Part shown: piece by piece, positions 37,906 to 46,077 of the stretch | Position numbering within the stretch: the stretch's first letter is position 1 | Layout: the number at the start of each line of letters is the position of its first letter | Origin: Psychrobacter sp. 1044 | GTDB lineage: Bacteria; Pseudomonadota; Gammaproteobacteria; Pseudomonadales; Moraxellaceae | Length of the DNA: 64,000 bases | NCBI RefSeq assembly: GCF_904846525.1 | Contig: NZ_CAJHAZ010000004.1 | Location: 157,532 to 221,531, forward strand | Reading direction: 5' to 3' | Notes under the pieces: generated by a model | What the model was told of the DNA's origin: nothing | Databases searched by the model: none | Seen by the model: the letters and a program-made list of their open reading frames with translations, nothing else | Program-made: the position numbers and the translations under genes

Positions 37906-38225
37906 AGGTGAGTCCAGTTAGTCGTAAAAGCATGATTGAGTCAGTAATTTATAAGAAGAAGTGTAGCGTAACTTTTCGCATTAAACTATTTTATTTAAAT
38001 TTCAAAAATACGGTTTAAACTTCGATAATTGAATCGAACACGCATTTAAATAAGGTAGACAGCAAGTTGGATTCAATGGAGTTTTGCTAGACATAAAAAA
38101 GCCCCTGACTCTATATTGAAGTAATTTCTATATAAAGTCAGGGGCTTAGTCGAGTCAATCTAGCTTATGGAGCAATCATGGAATTTGGTGAACTTACTTA
38201 ATGACATTTAAACACCCAATCAATG
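37906..38225. other. gap between esterase gene and TPR-protein gene
   Basis: It holds the terminator at 38095-38147 and an AT-rich stretch with the presumed esterase promoter. No gene is seen. Confidence 0.55.
38095..38147 (-). terminator. terminator of the exported TPR-like gene
   Basis: A perfect 12-bp outer stem AAGCCCCTGACT / AGTCAGGGGCTT (38099-38110, 38136-38147). Its 25-nt loop can itself pair (TATAT/ATATA). On the minus strand the stem runs into TTTTTT. Confidence 0.85.
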
Positions 38226-39395
38226 TTAAGCACTAGGCTTAACATTGATGTCAGGCGCAGGTATATCCCAAATGTAGAATTTACCCTCTTCAATAAGTTT
38301 GATTTGCTGACGAATGATGTCATTGTTAGGGTTTTTCTGTTCAAGACGACGTAAGCGCTCTAGTGCGTTATCGCGGCGATCACTTAACAAGTCTGACTGC
38401 GCCAAGCTTTGCTCTGCTTCGGTATAGCCAAGAGACACTGCGCGGTCTAGGTATTTTTGACCTTCTTTGAAGCCGCCGCCTTCTGACAACATCATGCCAT
38501 ATAAGAAGTTGGCTTCGCCGCTATCAGGCTGCAGTTTAATGGCACGGTCAACATATTTTCCACCACGTATCGTATAGTCTGATCCCAAATCTAAGTTACG
38601 TCCCATGCCATTGAGTTTAGCGGCACGAATCAATACATCATAAGAGGCATTTGGTGATTCAGCATAAGGCTGTATCCATTCAGCCAATACTTTGATTTTT
38701 TCACGCGTATAATGGCGCTGTGAGCGGTTAGGGAAGTTTGGTGGGTAATGACGGGCATTAGGTGAGACGTCTTCGATGAAATCATCAAGCAAGCTCACGT
38801 CTAGCTGATCGTTGTTATTACCGTTTTGCTGAGGAATCAACACAGTCGGTACAAAGCTTACGTCTGACAATTGCACTTGCGGCGTTGGTATATTGGCAAG
38901 CTGACCACTACGCAGGTCGACACCAGTAGCGGTCAATGGACCAGGCTCATAAACTCGAGTGGTGCCAGTGAACTCAGGTATTTTTGGTGCTGGTACAACA
39001 TCTTGTGGTTGCAATGTACTCATTGGCGCACGATACGGCTGAGCATTATTTGGCAAAGGAGCGCTTTGTGGAACGCTACTGCTTTGAAGGTCAGTTGGTT
39101 GAGTATTGGCTGTCACTGCCGCAGTCGGTGAAGTTGATGGAGTACCCTCTTGTGCTGTACTAGCCGCAGTCGGTCGAGCAAGGCGAATCACACGTTTGCT
39201 AGAATCCATAGCGCTAGGCACCGATGTGGCAGCAGTATCGGTCTTTGCAGCATCTGTTGCTGCATTGGTTTCTGCCGCATTGACAGGCGCTGATAATAGC
39301 ATGGCACAAGCTGTTGCCAGTGCTGTCAGAGTTGCCAGTTTAGGCGACTTGCTAGACGAACGAGCAGAGAGAGTCGATTGGTTGATGGCTTTCAT
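38226..39395 (-). CDS. exported tetratricopeptide-like protein of unknown function
   Basis: The protein has 389 residues. A long signal peptide ends near residue 40 (AMLLSAPVNA). Residues ~40-225 are Thr/Ala/Pro/Gln/Ser-rich and probably disordered. From ~225 there is a helical repeat region: REKIKVLAEWIQPYAESPNASYDVLIRAAKLNG, YVDRAIKLQPDSGEANFLYGMML, GQKYLDRAVSLGYTEAEQSLAQ, and ERLRRLEQKNPNNDIIRQQI. These look like two to three TPR/Sel1-type helix pairs, usually protein-interaction scaffolds. It likely acts in the periplasm. I do not recognise a named family. The ribosome site AAGG lies 11 bases from the ATG, with an 11-bp tandem repeat just upstream. Confidence 0.7.
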   Translation of the reverse strand: MKAINQSTLSARSSSKSPKLATLTALATACAMLLSAPVNAAETNAATDAAKTDTAATSVPSAMDSSKRVIRLARPTAASTAQEGTPSTSPTAAVTANTQPTDLQSSSVPQSAPLPNNAQPYRAPMSTLQPQDVVPAPKIPEFTGTTRVYEPGPLTATGVDLRSGQLANIPTPQVQLSDVSFVPTVLIPQQNGNNNDQLDVSLLDDFIEDVSPNARHYPPNFPNRSQRHYTREKIKVLAEWIQPYAESPNASYDVLIRAAKLNGMGRNLDLGSDYTIRGGKYVDRAIKLQPDSGEANFLYGMMLSEGGGFKEGQKYLDRAVSLGYTEAEQSLAQSDLLSDRRDNALERLRRLEQKNPNNDIIRQQIKLIEEGKFYIWDIPAPDINVKPSA

Positions 39396-39411
39396 AAAAA
39401 TCGTTACCTTA

Positions 39412-39443
39412 GTTTATTTAGTTGTTATTTAGTTGTTATTTAG
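39412..39443 (-). repeat. 11-bp tandem repeat in the leader of the TPR-like gene
   Basis: On the minus strand CTAAATAACAA is repeated twice, plus a third slightly shorter copy, just upstream of the ribosome site. Confidence 0.7.
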
Positions 39444-39685
39444 CAATTGAATGGTTATTAGCTCATGTCTTTGCGGCAAAATCATACAAATTTTTAATAC
39501 CCTAACAAATTCAGCTGAGCGCTATCAGTAGTAGGATTGTTAATAGTAACGCGATAGCGTGTACGTCATGCCAGCGACAGCAGGGTAAATGAGAGCAATA
39601 TCAATAATAAAGCGCACTGCACTTACCATCACAACACACTTATCATCACAACCTATCGCTCAAAATCTGCTATCACAGATGGCAA

Positions 39686-40330
39686 TTACAAGTGATATGC
39701 CGTGGCTTTCATGCGATTGGCCATCCAGCGCATAGTATGACGTACAGGCGGTGATAACGCTGCGCCGCCACTTGCTAATGCCAGCTCACGATGATGCAAC
39801 TCTTCAATATCCATTTGCGCCAGTATCTCTTTCGAGCGTTTATCGTGCTCTGGTAATTGGGTGATATGGTCTTGTAAATGTTCGCTGACTTGAGCTTCTG
39901 TCTCTGCGACGAATCCCAAGCTAAATTCATTAGAGATGGCACCCGCGACTGCGCCAAGACCGAAAGACATGCCATACCATAATGGCGTAAAGACACTGGC
40001 ATGACTGCCAAGCTCGTCTAATCGCGTCTCGCACCAGACCAGATGATCGACCTCTTCTTCGGCTGATTGTTGCATGGCTTGCTTGACGCCATTGTCTTTG
40101 GCGGCAAATGCTTGACCATGATACAGACCTTGCGCGCATACTTCACCAGTATGATTGATACGCATCAATCCGGCAACATGTCGCGCCTCGGTGATAGTGA
40201 GCTCAGGAATCTCGTCACTGCTGACTGGTAGTGGACGAGTGCTAGGGTTTGAATGTGGTACGACAGCTCGTAATGCCTTATCGACCCCAAGTAATAATTG
40301 GTCGACTTTGGATAAGGGACGCAGGGCCAT
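39686..40330 (-). CDS. coq7: 2-polyprenyl-3-methyl-6-methoxy-1,4-benzoquinone monooxygenase (Coq7)
   Basis: Coq7 is a di-iron carboxylate hydroxylase for the penultimate ubiquinone step. It has the repeated metal ligand pattern of the family: RINHTGEVCAQGLYHGQ (Glu), EEEVDHLVWCETRL (E..H), and MDIEELHHRELAL (E..H). The 214 residues are normal. AGGAG precedes the ATG. Coq7 replaces the flavin enzyme UbiF in Moraxellaceae and Pseudomonas. Ubiquinol is the substrate of the nearby bd oxidase. Confidence 0.95.
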   Translation of the reverse strand: MALRPLSKVDQLLLGVDKALRAVVPHSNPSTRPLPVSSDEIPELTITEARHVAGLMRINHTGEVCAQGLYHGQAFAAKDNGVKQAMQQSAEEEVDHLVWCETRLDELGSHASVFTPLWYGMSFGLGAVAGAISNEFSLGFVAETEAQVSEHLQDHITQLPEHDKRSKEILAQMDIEELHHRELALASGGAALSPPVRHTMRWMANRMKATAYHL

Positions 40331-40522
40331 GATTCACTCCTGATGGCTTAAATACGATCAAAAAATTAAACTTATCTGTTCTGCTAAAAACATTATCCGT
40401 TTTTCTAAAATAATGATAGTGATTAACGCATAGGTATTACTATAGCAAACAATCCAAATTATCAGCATCAATATTATCCATTTGATAACACACCGATTGC
40501 TATAGCAGCATGTCAATCTTAC

Positions 40523-41854
40523 TTATGGAGCCACTTCATCGTGCGTTTGGATGACTGCATTTTTAATATGCTTATTGAGTTTACTGTATAAAAAGGCACC
40601 GAAGGCAATGTTTATGAGTCCTGTCACTAAAAATAGCTGAGGTAAATTGAATCCCAAAGCGTTCAAGATCACGATAGAGAAAATCGCTGAGGTGACCATA
40701 AATATCGCGTTAAAGATATTGTTGGCACCAACGACACGCGCGCGGTGGCTCTTGGGTGCATAGGCTTGCATAGAGGCATATAACGGTACGATGTATAAAC
40801 CGCCGCTAAAGCCCAAAAAGAATAAATCAGCAAACACGCGCCAGCTGCCACTCACCGCAAATAACTCACTGATGCCAAACAGAGTCGCATTATTTACATT
40901 GATGTTGAGACTTGACAGTGAAAAATACAAATCAATCGCAAAAATACTTAAGCCCGCGATACCAAAGGGCAAAAGACGCAAGCTGACTTGGTTTTTGGTT
41001 AATGATTTGCATAATAATGAGCCAATCGACACACCAACAGAAAACAAGGTTAATAGGAAAATAACCACTGATTCATCACCATGTAAGATGACCTTGCTGA
41101 ATTCTGGCGTTTGGGTCAAAAACGTCGCGCCATAAAACCAAAACCAGCTATTACCAAGGATGACAAAGAACAAAAAAGGCAATGAATATAAGTAGCGCAC
41201 CGTCGCCACACTAGTGGTCACAATGTTCCAGTTGATTTTTAGGTTTGGCTGCATCGCTGGCATGTGGGGTATTAATCGTGCGACAAAATAACCCAATACG
41301 GCGATGACCAATACTGTCACACTTATCCAATAGAGCGGCTGTGCTATCTGGGTTAAAACGCCCGCGATAATCATACCGAGCAAGATCGCTAACGACGTCC
41401 CCATTTGAAACAAACCATTAGCACCAACCAATTCATCTTCTTTCATCGCTTGTGGTAAGTAGGCGTATTTAATAGGTCCGAAAAAAGTAGATTGAGTGCC
41501 CATGAGAAACAACGCAACAAATAATAATGCATACCACTCAAACACGAACCCTACTGCCGCAATCACCATAATCACGAACTCAAGCAGCTTAATCAATCGT
41601 GTGAGTTTTGATTTTTCGAATTTATCCGCGATTTGTCCTGCCAGTGCAGAAAACAAAAAATAAGGTAAAATAAACAACATCGCGGCCAAGTTGTTCAAAA
41701 TACTGACTTCCATGCCTAACTGACTCGCAGCGGTGTAAGTCAAAACCAGTATGAGTGCTTGCTTAAAAATATTGTCATTAAACGCGCCCAAAAACTGGGT
41801 AAAAAACATGGCGCTAAAACGGCGGTGCTTAAATAATTGAAACTGATTGGCCAT
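40523..41854 (-). CDS. MFS transporter, LplT (lysophospholipid)-like
   Basis: This is a 443-residue major-facilitator protein with about 12 membrane segments. The N-terminus FLGAFNDNIFKQALILVLTY is the hallmark of the LplT/Aas flippase family, which brings lysophospholipids across the inner membrane for re-acylation. In many bacteria this domain is fused to or adjacent to an acyltransferase/acyl-ACP synthetase (Aas); here it stands alone. The ribosome site AGGA lies upstream of the ATG. The substrate is inferred from the family. Confidence 0.75.
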   Translation of the reverse strand: MANQFQLFKHRRFSAMFFTQFLGAFNDNIFKQALILVLTYTAASQLGMEVSILNNLAAMLFILPYFLFSALAGQIADKFEKSKLTRLIKLLEFVIMVIAAVGFVFEWYALLFVALFLMGTQSTFFGPIKYAYLPQAMKEDELVGANGLFQMGTSLAILLGMIIAGVLTQIAQPLYWISVTVLVIAVLGYFVARLIPHMPAMQPNLKINWNIVTTSVATVRYLYSLPFLFFVILGNSWFWFYGATFLTQTPEFSKVILHGDESVVIFLLTLFSVGVSIGSLLCKSLTKNQVSLRLLPFGIAGLSIFAIDLYFSLSSLNINVNNATLFGISELFAVSGSWRVFADLFFLGFSGGLYIVPLYASMQAYAPKSHRARVVGANNIFNAIFMVTSAIFSIVILNALGFNLPQLFLVTGLINIAFGAFLYSKLNKHIKNAVIQTHDEVAP

Positions 41855-42318
41855 GAAAATTCCTACAGACGGGTCGCGGTTGCTAGATCAAAGAAAAGCG
41901 CTGAATACCGCTTTTAAAGTGAAAGTAATTATCGATATAATTATTAACAGTATCAAAAACTTATCGAAATATAGCATAGGTTTTATCAATATTAAGCCGT
42001 ATAATAGCAAGGCTTTGGTAAAAATACATGCGCTCGACGCTATGATTTCATAATTATCTAAGTTATGATTTGTAAATTTTGCATGGTTGCGTCGCGAGGT
42101 GTGAGTGATGGCAAAGGCTTGCTACCACTCACGCATGTCCATATCTTGATAAAAACATGGTGCTAATCTGACACCAAGGTTTGCGTTATAAACGGTCATT
42201 ATCCAAAGCAAGACAGTAAACCATAATTCAGCCAACTGCTATAAGTTTATTCACCGGTAAGACTAGGCGATTGTTATCGTTCATAATATTGTGCCGCGTG
42301 AGGTGATAGGAAATACAC
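41855..42318. other. divergent intergenic region MFS gene / tamA
   Basis: AT-rich, 464 bp, with an imperfect hairpin GTGAGTG / CACTCAC (42101-42107, 42126-42132). A 68-codon frame at 41847-42053 overlaps the MFS start and is not convincing. It presumably carries promoters for both genes. Confidence 0.5.
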
Positions 42319-45300
42319 ATGAAACACCAGCCTTCAACGCTTGCGCGCAATGTATCGATGATGCAGTGTGATACGGATAATGTTCGAGAGGATATTGAAA
42401 TTCAAGATTTTCAGAGTGACCGTTTTCAAAAAACACGTCGTGCAGCAGCTATGGCAACTCATGGCAATGCGCCGCGCATTCATTTTACGCGCTCAGCACT
42501 TTTCACTGCGCTAGCGACTAGCCTGGTGGGTTTCGGTATGGCACCTGCTGCATTGGCTGATACCACAAATAATGTCAGTTCTCCTAAACCACCTACGAGC
42601 AATCAAATAGCTGTCGATCAATCAAACATTCAACCAACCAGTACTCAATCAACCAGCACTCAATCGACCACACTGTCAGATGATGATACTCAGCTCGATA
42701 TCGCTTTGGATGCATTGCGCCTAAAAAAGGCAGTAGAGCAGGGCATTATCGATCAGTCAGTATTGGATGAGTACAGTGAACAAAGTCTAGGCATTAAGAA
42801 GTCTGATGCTCAAGATAAAAGCGCTAAAAAACCAGCTGCTCAGTCTCAGGGTATGGCCAATTCTCAGGCAAATGCCATGGATAATATGGCTGGCGCAAAT
42901 GATGCTCAGCTCGATCTTTCCAATAGCGCCAATGATGACTTGTTGCAACAAGCCGCAGCCATACAGCAGCAGGGTTATCAGATGATGACGCCCGAGGAGA
43001 TTGATCGTGAGCTGGCTGCGATGGACATGCAGAATGCCCAAGATATTGATGACATCAATAATAGTACGGACGTTAATAGCAGTAACGTTAATAGTACCAA
43101 CATTAATAACAATAACAATAATAATGATATCAGCAATAACGATCGCGATTTTGACGCGCCAATTGCTACATTAGATGATACAACCCCGCCTATTGGTTTA
43201 GATGTGGATTTGGATGCGACCAATCTGCCAACTCCTAACAACCTTGAGACACTTGGTAGGAATGAGAGCGCCGCTGAACGCGCACAGACGGCTGAAGTTA
43301 TGTCGCGTCCGATCGATGTTAGCGACTCTGTCAGTAGTGGGCGCGTGGATGGAACCGGTACTTTCGATAATGAGATTGTTGCCAATGCCAGTGATGAGAC
43401 CAATGAAGACGGTACAACGTCAGATATCATCAATCCTGATGACTACTTGCCAGACTATCAAGCGGACTCTCAGGGAATAAACCAGAGTATCGAACAAGCC
43501 AGTAAGCCCAAGCCAATGGCGCGTAATAAAGGCAATATCGTGAAACGCCTTTATAACCGTTTATTCAATGCAGGTGTGATGGCATTACCACATGTAGATA
43601 CCACAATTTATCTACGGCAGGCGACCGCTGAAGGTACTGTCGATGGTAAGCCAAAACTCACCAAAGCGGATAATGACGTTCAGCCCATGAAAAACATCAA
43701 GGCTGCCCTTGATGATACGACGGTTCAGTCAGTTACCGATTTTACGGCCGCATTGCCACGCCTGCGCCAAACAGCATTAGAGGCGGCCCAAGCAGTGGGT
43801 TACTATGATATTACGTTACGCCTACGTCAGCGCAATGCTGACACGATCGATGTCATTATCGAAGAGCTGGGCGAGCCGGTACGTGTGGATAGCCGTATTG
43901 TTGAGATTCGCGGTGAAGGCAGTGAACAACCAGAATATACAGCACTTGAAAAAGACTTGCCGCCACAAGTAGGCGATATCTTCAATCACCGTGTTTATAA
44001 AGATAGCAAGGCGGCCCTTGAGTCGCTGAGTAATACTTATGGCTATTTTGATCAATATTGGCTCAACAAATCCGTTGATATTATCTTGCCAGATAATACA
44101 GCAGATGTGTCGCTGGTCTACAACACTGGTGATCGTTATGAGTTTGATGACGTTGTGTTTTTTACATACGATGAAGAAACCAACACCTTAACCCAAGATC
44201 CTGACAAGCTACCTGTTGAGTTGCCACTATTACAACAGTTGTTTGACTTTAAGCCCGGTGATCCTTTTTATCGTCCAGCGGTGACCGAGTTTAGTAATGA
44301 CTTATCAGCGACTCGTTATTTTAATACGGTCAACGTTGAGTCGATATTGCCTCCAGATGAACGCAGTGAAGCCAGTACTTTGGCTTTTGATAACACGCCT
44401 ACCAATAATAGCGGCACACTCGACGACGATATTAATAGTGATGGCGCCTCAGACATTGCGGGTAATAATGGTGCTGAAAGCTCAGCTGCTTCTAATAGTA
44501 GCCGTGTTAATCAAGACAATAACGCTGATGATGGTGATGAAAATAACGCAGAGAGTGAGGGTAATACGACTGCCAATAGCGGTGAAACAGTCAATCCCGC
44601 CGACATCGCGGCGATCGATTTTGAAGCTGATGCAGCTACACTTGATAAACTACAAGCTATCAAACAAAAAGCAGAGCGTTTGAGCCGCTTACCAAATGAC
44701 CGTGTATTGGATGAAAAAGACCAAGAAGCGGACAATCTTTTGGGTAAAATAAGCGACGGCATCAGTAATATTGCGCAAAAAATATTCCCTGATGAAGAAA
44801 GCTTAATCACTGATGAAAACTTTGTACCACCAACGCTGGCTGGTCGAAAAACACCGCGACAAGTGGCAGAAAGTAAAAAAGTACCGTTGTATGTTTTTGT
44901 CTCTTCAAGTAAGCCGCGCGATGCCCAAGTAGGTCTTGGTTACGGCACAGATACGGGCGTGCGAGCGACGGCAAAAATAGACTATAATTTGCTCAATCGT
45001 AAAGGCTATCAAGCTGGTGCAGAGACCGAAGTTTCCAGAATTACTAAAAACGTCGCTGTTTATGCCAGTCGACCTTGGAAACATCCACTTAACGATAAAT
45101 TAGATGCGCGTCTTACCTATGAAGAAGAGGTCATCGACCAAGGTGAAGGCAACTTTGACTTATCTACTACGACGCTAAAAGCAGCATTGGCGCGTAATAT
45201 TCGCCGTGACAGTGGCTGGAATCGCAGCTACTCTGTGAATTACCGTTTAGATGAGCTAGAGACTGGGGTCGATGAAACAGAGTTGGACGATCTACCTATT

Positions 45301-45912
45301 CGCTTTACTTCTTCTAAGCCTAAGCAGCAAGCGCTGCTATTTGGTTATGGTATGAACAAAACCGACGTAGACAGCGTGACCAATCCGACTCGCGGTATGC
45401 GTCAGTATTACTCGCTTGAAGCAGGGGCTGATAAAGCCCTTAGCGACACTAATATGGCAATCATTCGCGCAGGTGTCAGCGGCATTTATAGTTTTGGCGA
45501 TGAGCAAAAGCATCAAGTACTGGGCAGTCTGAATACAGGCTACATCTGGGCAGATGATTTTTATGATGTGCCTTATAAATTACGCTTCTTTGCGGGTGGC
45601 GATCAAAGTATTCGTGGTTATGACTATGAGAGCTTGTCACCGCTCGACAAGGGCTATTTGACTGGTGGGCAAGTGCTTGCGGTTGGTAGTGCAGAGTATA
45701 ACTATGAATTTAAACCAGGATTCCGTGGGGCATTCTTCACTGATGTGGGTAATGCTTACGACAAAAACTTCGAGACTGAGACAAAGGTCGGCGTCGGTGT
45801 TGGTATCCGCTGGGCATCGCCAGTCGGTGTGGTACGAGTTGATGTGGCTGCTGGCGTGACAGAAGAAAGCATACCAGTTAGACTGCATTTCTTTATTGGC
45901 TCGCCTTTATAG
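42319..45912 (+). CDS. tamA: TamA-like outer membrane translocation/assembly barrel with large disordered additions
   Basis: This is an Omp85-family barrel that, with TamB, forms the TAM machine spanning the envelope. It has 1197 residues (E. coli TamA 577). After an unusual 57-residue polar n-region a signal peptide follows (ALATSLVGFGMAPAALA). Then comes a ~310-residue Asn/Gln/Ser/Asp-rich segment (about 85-400, with runs of Asn). POTRA domains start near 420. Inside the last POTRA, between VNVESIL (~675) and VPLYVFV (~858), there is another insert of about 180 residues, mostly acidic and Asn-rich. The 16-strand barrel with GGDQSIRGYDYESLSP closes the protein; it ends FFIGSPL. AGGAAA precedes the ATG. 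A gap with a hairpin leads to tamB. Confidence 0.88.
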   Translation: MKHQPSTLARNVSMMQCDTDNVREDIEIQDFQSDRFQKTRRAAAMATHGNAPRIHFTRSALFTALATSLVGFGMAPAALADTTNNVSSPKPPTSNQIAVDQSNIQPTSTQSTSTQSTTLSDDDTQLDIALDALRLKKAVEQGIIDQSVLDEYSEQSLGIKKSDAQDKSAKKPAAQSQGMANSQANAMDNMAGANDAQLDLSNSANDDLLQQAAAIQQQGYQMMTPEEIDRELAAMDMQNAQDIDDINNSTDVNSSNVNSTNINNNNNNNDISNNDRDFDAPIATLDDTTPPIGLDVDLDATNLPTPNNLETLGRNESAAERAQTAEVMSRPIDVSDSVSSGRVDGTGTFDNEIVANASDETNEDGTTSDIINPDDYLPDYQADSQGINQSIEQASKPKPMARNKGNIVKRLYNRLFNAGVMALPHVDTTIYLRQATAEGTVDGKPKLTKADNDVQPMKNIKAALDDTTVQSVTDFTAALPRLRQTALEAAQAVGYYDITLRLRQRNADTIDVIIEELGEPVRVDSRIVEIRGEGSEQPEYTALEKDLPPQVGDIFNHRVYKDSKAALESLSNTYGYFDQYWLNKSVDIILPDNTADVSLVYNTGDRYEFDDVVFFTYDEETNTLTQDPDKLPVELPLLQQLFDFKPGDPFYRPAVTEFSNDLSATRYFNTVNVESILPPDERSEASTLAFDNTPTNNSGTLDDDINSDGASDIAGNNGAESSAASNSSRVNQDNNADDGDENNAESEGNTTANSGETVNPADIAAIDFEADAATLDKLQAIKQKAERLSRLPNDRVLDEKDQEADNLLGKISDGISNIAQKIFPDEESLITDENFVPPTLAGRKTPRQVAESKKVPLYVFVSSSKPRDAQVGLGYGTDTGVRATAKIDYNLLNRKGYQAGAETEVSRITKNVAVYASRPWKHPLNDKLDARLTYEEEVIDQGEGNFDLSTTTLKAALARNIRRDSGWNRSYSVNYRLDELETGVDETELDDLPIRFTSSKPKQQALLFGYGMNKTDVDSVTNPTRGMRQYYSLEAGADKALSDTNMAIIRAGVSGIYSFGDEQKHQVLGSLNTGYIWADDFYDVPYKLRFFAGGDQSIRGYDYESLSPLDKGYLTGGQVLAVGSAEYNYEFKPGFRGAFFTDVGNAYDKNFETETKVGVGVGIRWASPVGVVRVDVAAGVTEESIPVRLHFFIGSPL
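42636..42665 (+). repeat. 15-bp tandem duplication in tamA coding sequence
   Basis: AACCAGYACTCAATC occurs twice in a row (one mismatch), encoding a repeated Thr-Ser-Thr-Gln-Ser unit in the disordered region. Repeat length is a multiple of three, so it does not shift the frame. Confidence 0.8.
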
Positions 45913-45939
45913 CCATGTAATCCAGTAGTGACATCATTT

Positions 45940-46003
45940 AGCGCGTATTGAACATTATTAAGTCGTCTCCGTTAGTGACATAGAGACAGGTTCAATACGC
46001 GCT
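45940..46003 (+). other. perfect 14-bp inverted repeat in the tamA-tamB gap
   Basis: Arms AGCGCGTATTGAAC (45940-45953) and its complement (45990-46003) flank 36 nt that contain a second, inner pair GTCTC/GAGAC. No T-tract. It may stabilise or process the tamA mRNA or attenuate read-through into tamB. Confidence 0.6.
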
Positions 46004-46077
46004 ATTAGCAATATCCGTTGTATTTCTTATTTATCGTGCCGATTGCCGGTGACCATTCTTTAACGTAGTTGAGTGTC

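Noticed and set aside
42978..43433. 151-residue minus-strand frame in tamA
   Set aside because: Its Leu/Ser-rich composition is the antisense of the Asn/Asp repeat region of tamA; shadow frame.
44297..44683. 128-residue plus-strand frame in tamA
   Set aside because: Alternate-frame reading of the low-complexity insert; the tamA frame is continuous.
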